From the NCBI GenBank assembly GCA_019510535.1, contig JAEKKE010000376.1, positions 1-6,890 of the forward strand: a stretch of DNA of 6,890 nt. Reading direction: 5' to 3'. A model generated the notes under the pieces. It was not told where the DNA came from. It searched no databases and was given only the letters and a program-made list of their open reading frames with translations. Positions within the stretch are counted from its first letter, which is position 1. Each line of letters starts with the position of its first letter. The position numbers and the translations under genes were made by a program. Below, one piece after another: positions 4,777 to 6,890 of this stretch. The stretch comes from Acidobacteriota bacterium (GTDB taxonomy: Bacteria > Acidobacteriota > Terriglobia > Terriglobales > Acidobacteriaceae).

Positions 4777-6890
4777 ATGACTCAGCATAGACTCACTTCC
4801 GTCCTGGCGCTCGCCCTTCTGCTCCTGCTCGATGCCTCTCTCTCTGCACAGAGCGGCATCTCCGCAGCTCTCTCGGGAGTGGTGACGGATGCCACCGGAG
4901 CTGCGCTTCCGGGGGCGAAGCTGACTCTCACCTTTGTGAGAAGCGGCGCGGACAGAAAGCAGGTTGCCGGCCCGGACGGTGGGTTTGCTTTTATTCAACT
5001 CACCACAGGCGACTACCGCCTGGGAGTTGAGGTCACAGGGTTTGGTTCCTCGCAGCAGGCAGTTTCGTATCAGGGCGCCCCGATTCACCTAACCATTCCG
5101 CTGGGAGCCGCCGCCAGCACCGAGGTCACCGTTTCAGCTACGGATATTGTCGAGGAACAAACGGCGCCGGCGCATGTGCTCATCACGCCGGAGGAGATCG
5201 ATCGCATGCCCTCACAGAGTGTGAGTGCTCCGTTCAGTTCCCTGATCACCATGACGGCCCCCGGCGTCTCGGCTGACTCCAACGGATCCTTCCATCCACT
5301 TGGCGATCATGCGGAAGCATCCTTCTTCGTCGATGGCCAGCCGATCACCGATCAGCAAAGCCGCACCTTCTCGACACAGGTGTCGCTCAACACATTGCAA
5401 TCGGTAGACGTACGCGAGGGCGCTCCGGGGGCGGATGTGGGCGATAAGACCAGCATGATCATCGCGGCGCAGACGCGGTCAGGACTGGATCAGCGCAGGC
5501 CTTCGGGAACACTTCAGTTCAGTCGCGGATCTTTCTATACCACCAATGCGGGCGCCAGCCTCGGATTCGGAACAGAACGCTTTGGTTTCTTCACCGCGGC
5601 GGATGCAGTGAACAGCGCGCGCTTTCTCGATACTCCGGAAGCCGTAAACCTGCACGCGAATGGCAATGCCGAGAACGCCTTCCAGAGGTTTGACTACCGG
5701 TTTACCGATAAGACGGTCCTCCAGCTCAGTGCAAGCCTGAGCCACTCGTGGTTTCAGACACCGAACACCTTTGACCAGCAGACGCTCGGACAGAACCAGC
5801 GGCAGACCATTGTGAGCTTCAATGTCGCGCCACAACTGGTCCACACATTCAACGATCACGCCTTCCACCGCATCAACTTCTGGGTGCGGCAGGATAAGGT
5901 TCGCTATCGTCCATCCGGGGATATCTTCTCTGACTCCCCGGCCTACCTGGCCCAAGCCCGCCGCCTGACCAATGCGGGGACACGCACGGAGTTTACCTAT
6001 ACCCACGGGCGGCACAACCTGGTGGTGGGGGGCGAATATAAACACACGTTTCTGACCGAGCAGTTCGCGACAGGGCTGACCGACGCGACCTATAACAGTC
6101 CATGCCTGGGACCGGATGGGACGCCGTCCTCTGACACTACCGTGCGCGATCCCTCTCAATGCCCCGCCGCCGGATTAACCTCCAACGCCGACTACCTTCC
6201 GAGCCTGCTCTCGTTGGATCTCACCCGCGGAGGCGGTATCTACTCGTTCCGTGGCAGAACCAACATCAAGCAGCTCGCCCTCTTCGGACAGGACTTCATC
6301 CGGATGGGACAGCTTCAGCTCAAGCTTGGTCTGCGCTACGACAAGTACAACGGCATGGTGAGCACGAACGGTGTGCAACCTCGCCTGGGCATGACCTACG
6401 GAGTCCAACGTATCCGCACCACCTTCCGTGGGGACTACTCCCGTGTCTTCCTGACGCCCTACAACGAGAACCTCATCGTCGCGAGTTCGGATGGTCCAGG
6501 GTCGCCTTCGGCGTCGCTTGGAGCCTCGGGTTCGCACGTTCTCAGCACGGCAACCAGAAACCAATTCAATATAGGCTTCACGACGGACCTGAAACGCATC
6601 TCCTTCAGCGGAGAGTACCTTTGGAAATTTACTTACGGAGCCTACGACTTCGATGTGCTCCTTAACAGCCCGCTGACCTTCCCCACACAGTTTGCGAAGT
6701 CCAAGATCGACGGCGGCCTGGTGCGGGTAACCCTTCGTCCCTATCGCGGATTGGCCGGTTTCGTCACCGTAAGCCACACTCGCTCCCGCCTCTTTGGTCC
6801 CCAGTTGGGAGGCGTTAGCTTCAGTGCGCCATACAGCAACGTCGTCCGGCCAGACCATGATGAGGGCCTGGCCATGAATCTCAACGCACG
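4777..6890 (+). CDS. TonB-dependent receptor with CarboxypepD_reg domain, 3' end beyond the window
   Basis: Outer-membrane receptor that imports a scarce substrate using TonB/ExbBD energy. 704 codons are visible without a stop, running past the right edge. Residues 1-24 form a signal peptide (LTSVLALALLLLL, then SLSA before QSG). Residues 31-110 are a carboxypeptidase-regulatory-like fold (GVVTDATGAALPGAKL, GPDGGFAFIQL, GDYRLGVEVTGF). TEVTVSA at 115-121 is the likely TonB box. The plug is about 130-236, with FSSLITMTAPGV, FFVDGQPI and LQSVDVREGAPGADVGDK. The rest is barrel, with alternating strands such as LQLKLGLRYDKYNG (513-526), QPRLGMTYGV and TTFRGDYSRVF. Two cysteines (443, 462) in one probable surface loop could form a disulfide. 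The ATG at 4777 is the first possible start because TAA immediately precedes it in frame. It directly follows two DtxR-like boxes, so metal-repressed expression is likely and iron or manganese complexes are the favoured substrates. This is inference from the operators, as receptor sequence alone does not show the ligand. Confidence 0.94.
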   Translation, partial: MTQHRLTSVLALALLLLLDASLSAQSGISAALSGVVTDATGAALPGAKLTLTFVRSGADRKQVAGPDGGFAFIQLTTGDYRLGVEVTGFGSSQQAVSYQGAPIHLTIPLGAAASTEVTVSATDIVEEQTAPAHVLITPEEIDRMPSQSVSAPFSSLITMTAPGVSADSNGSFHPLGDHAEASFFVDGQPITDQQSRTFSTQVSLNTLQSVDVREGAPGADVGDKTSMIIAAQTRSGLDQRRPSGTLQFSRGSFYTTNAGASLGFGTERFGFFTAADAVNSARFLDTPEAVNLHANGNAENAFQRFDYRFTDKTVLQLSASLSHSWFQTPNTFDQQTLGQNQRQTIVSFNVAPQLVHTFNDHAFHRINFWVRQDKVRYRPSGDIFSDSPAYLAQARRLTNAGTRTEFTYTHGRHNLVVGGEYKHTFLTEQFATGLTDATYNSPCLGPDGTPSSDTTVRDPSQCPAAGLTSNADYLPSLLSLDLTRGGGIYSFRGRTNIKQLALFGQDFIRMGQLQLKLGLRYDKYNGMVSTNGVQPRLGMTYGVQRIRTTFRGDYSRVFLTPYNENLIVASSDGPGSPSASLGASGSHVLSTATRNQFNIGFTTDLKRISFSGEYLWKFTYGAYDFDVLLNSPLTFPTQFAKSKIDGGLVRVTLRPYRGLAGFVTVSHTRSRLFGPQLGGVSFSAPYSNVVRPDHDEGLAMNLNA

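Noticed and set aside
5479..6159. 226-codon open frame on the minus strand
   Set aside because: It lies wholly antisense to the well-supported TonB receptor barrel and has no family features. It is an antisense shadow of GC-rich coding DNA. The same applies to the minus frame at 6175-6858.

Overview
The window looks like chromosomal DNA from an Acidobacteriota member, most likely the Terriglobia/Acidobacteriaceae group. This is inferred from protein style, not from a marker gene. Both outer-membrane proteins have the layout typical of that group: signal peptide, carboxypeptidase-regulatory-like (CarboxypepD_reg) fold, TonB box, plug and barrel. The DNA is fairly GC-rich and densely coding. 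There are no rRNA, tRNA, CRISPR, transposase or phage genes.

Layout, left to right. (1) Positions 1-1529, minus strand: a TonB-dependent receptor whose reading frame breaks near 1041-1046. Both halves read cleanly in different frames, and the central part of the plug domain is missing at the join. (2) 1580-2719, minus strand: a four-helix PepSY-associated membrane protein of the kind that reduces ferric siderophores. It ends 50 nt before the receptor and probably shares its transcript. (3) 2720-3008: a 289-nt intergenic stretch with an AT-rich patch of short direct repeats and a palindromic, REP-like hairpin element. (4) 3009-4556, minus strand: an intact CPA1/NhaP-type cation:proton antiporter. 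(5) 4557-4776: the divergent intergenic region. Its right end holds two DtxR/IdeR/MntR-like palindromes, one a perfect 26-bp palindrome and the other ending directly against the next start codon. (6) 4777-6890, plus strand: a second, intact TonB-dependent receptor that runs off the right edge.

Taken together this is probably a metal-acquisition locus. An outer-membrane receptor sits under tight metal-dependent repression, with a receptor/inner-membrane reductase pair nearby and a cation/proton exchanger between them. The metal (Fe or Mn) and the ligands cannot be read from sequence. The most informative observations are the tandem TTAGG-N4-CCTAA operators and the decayed or mis-assembled first receptor.
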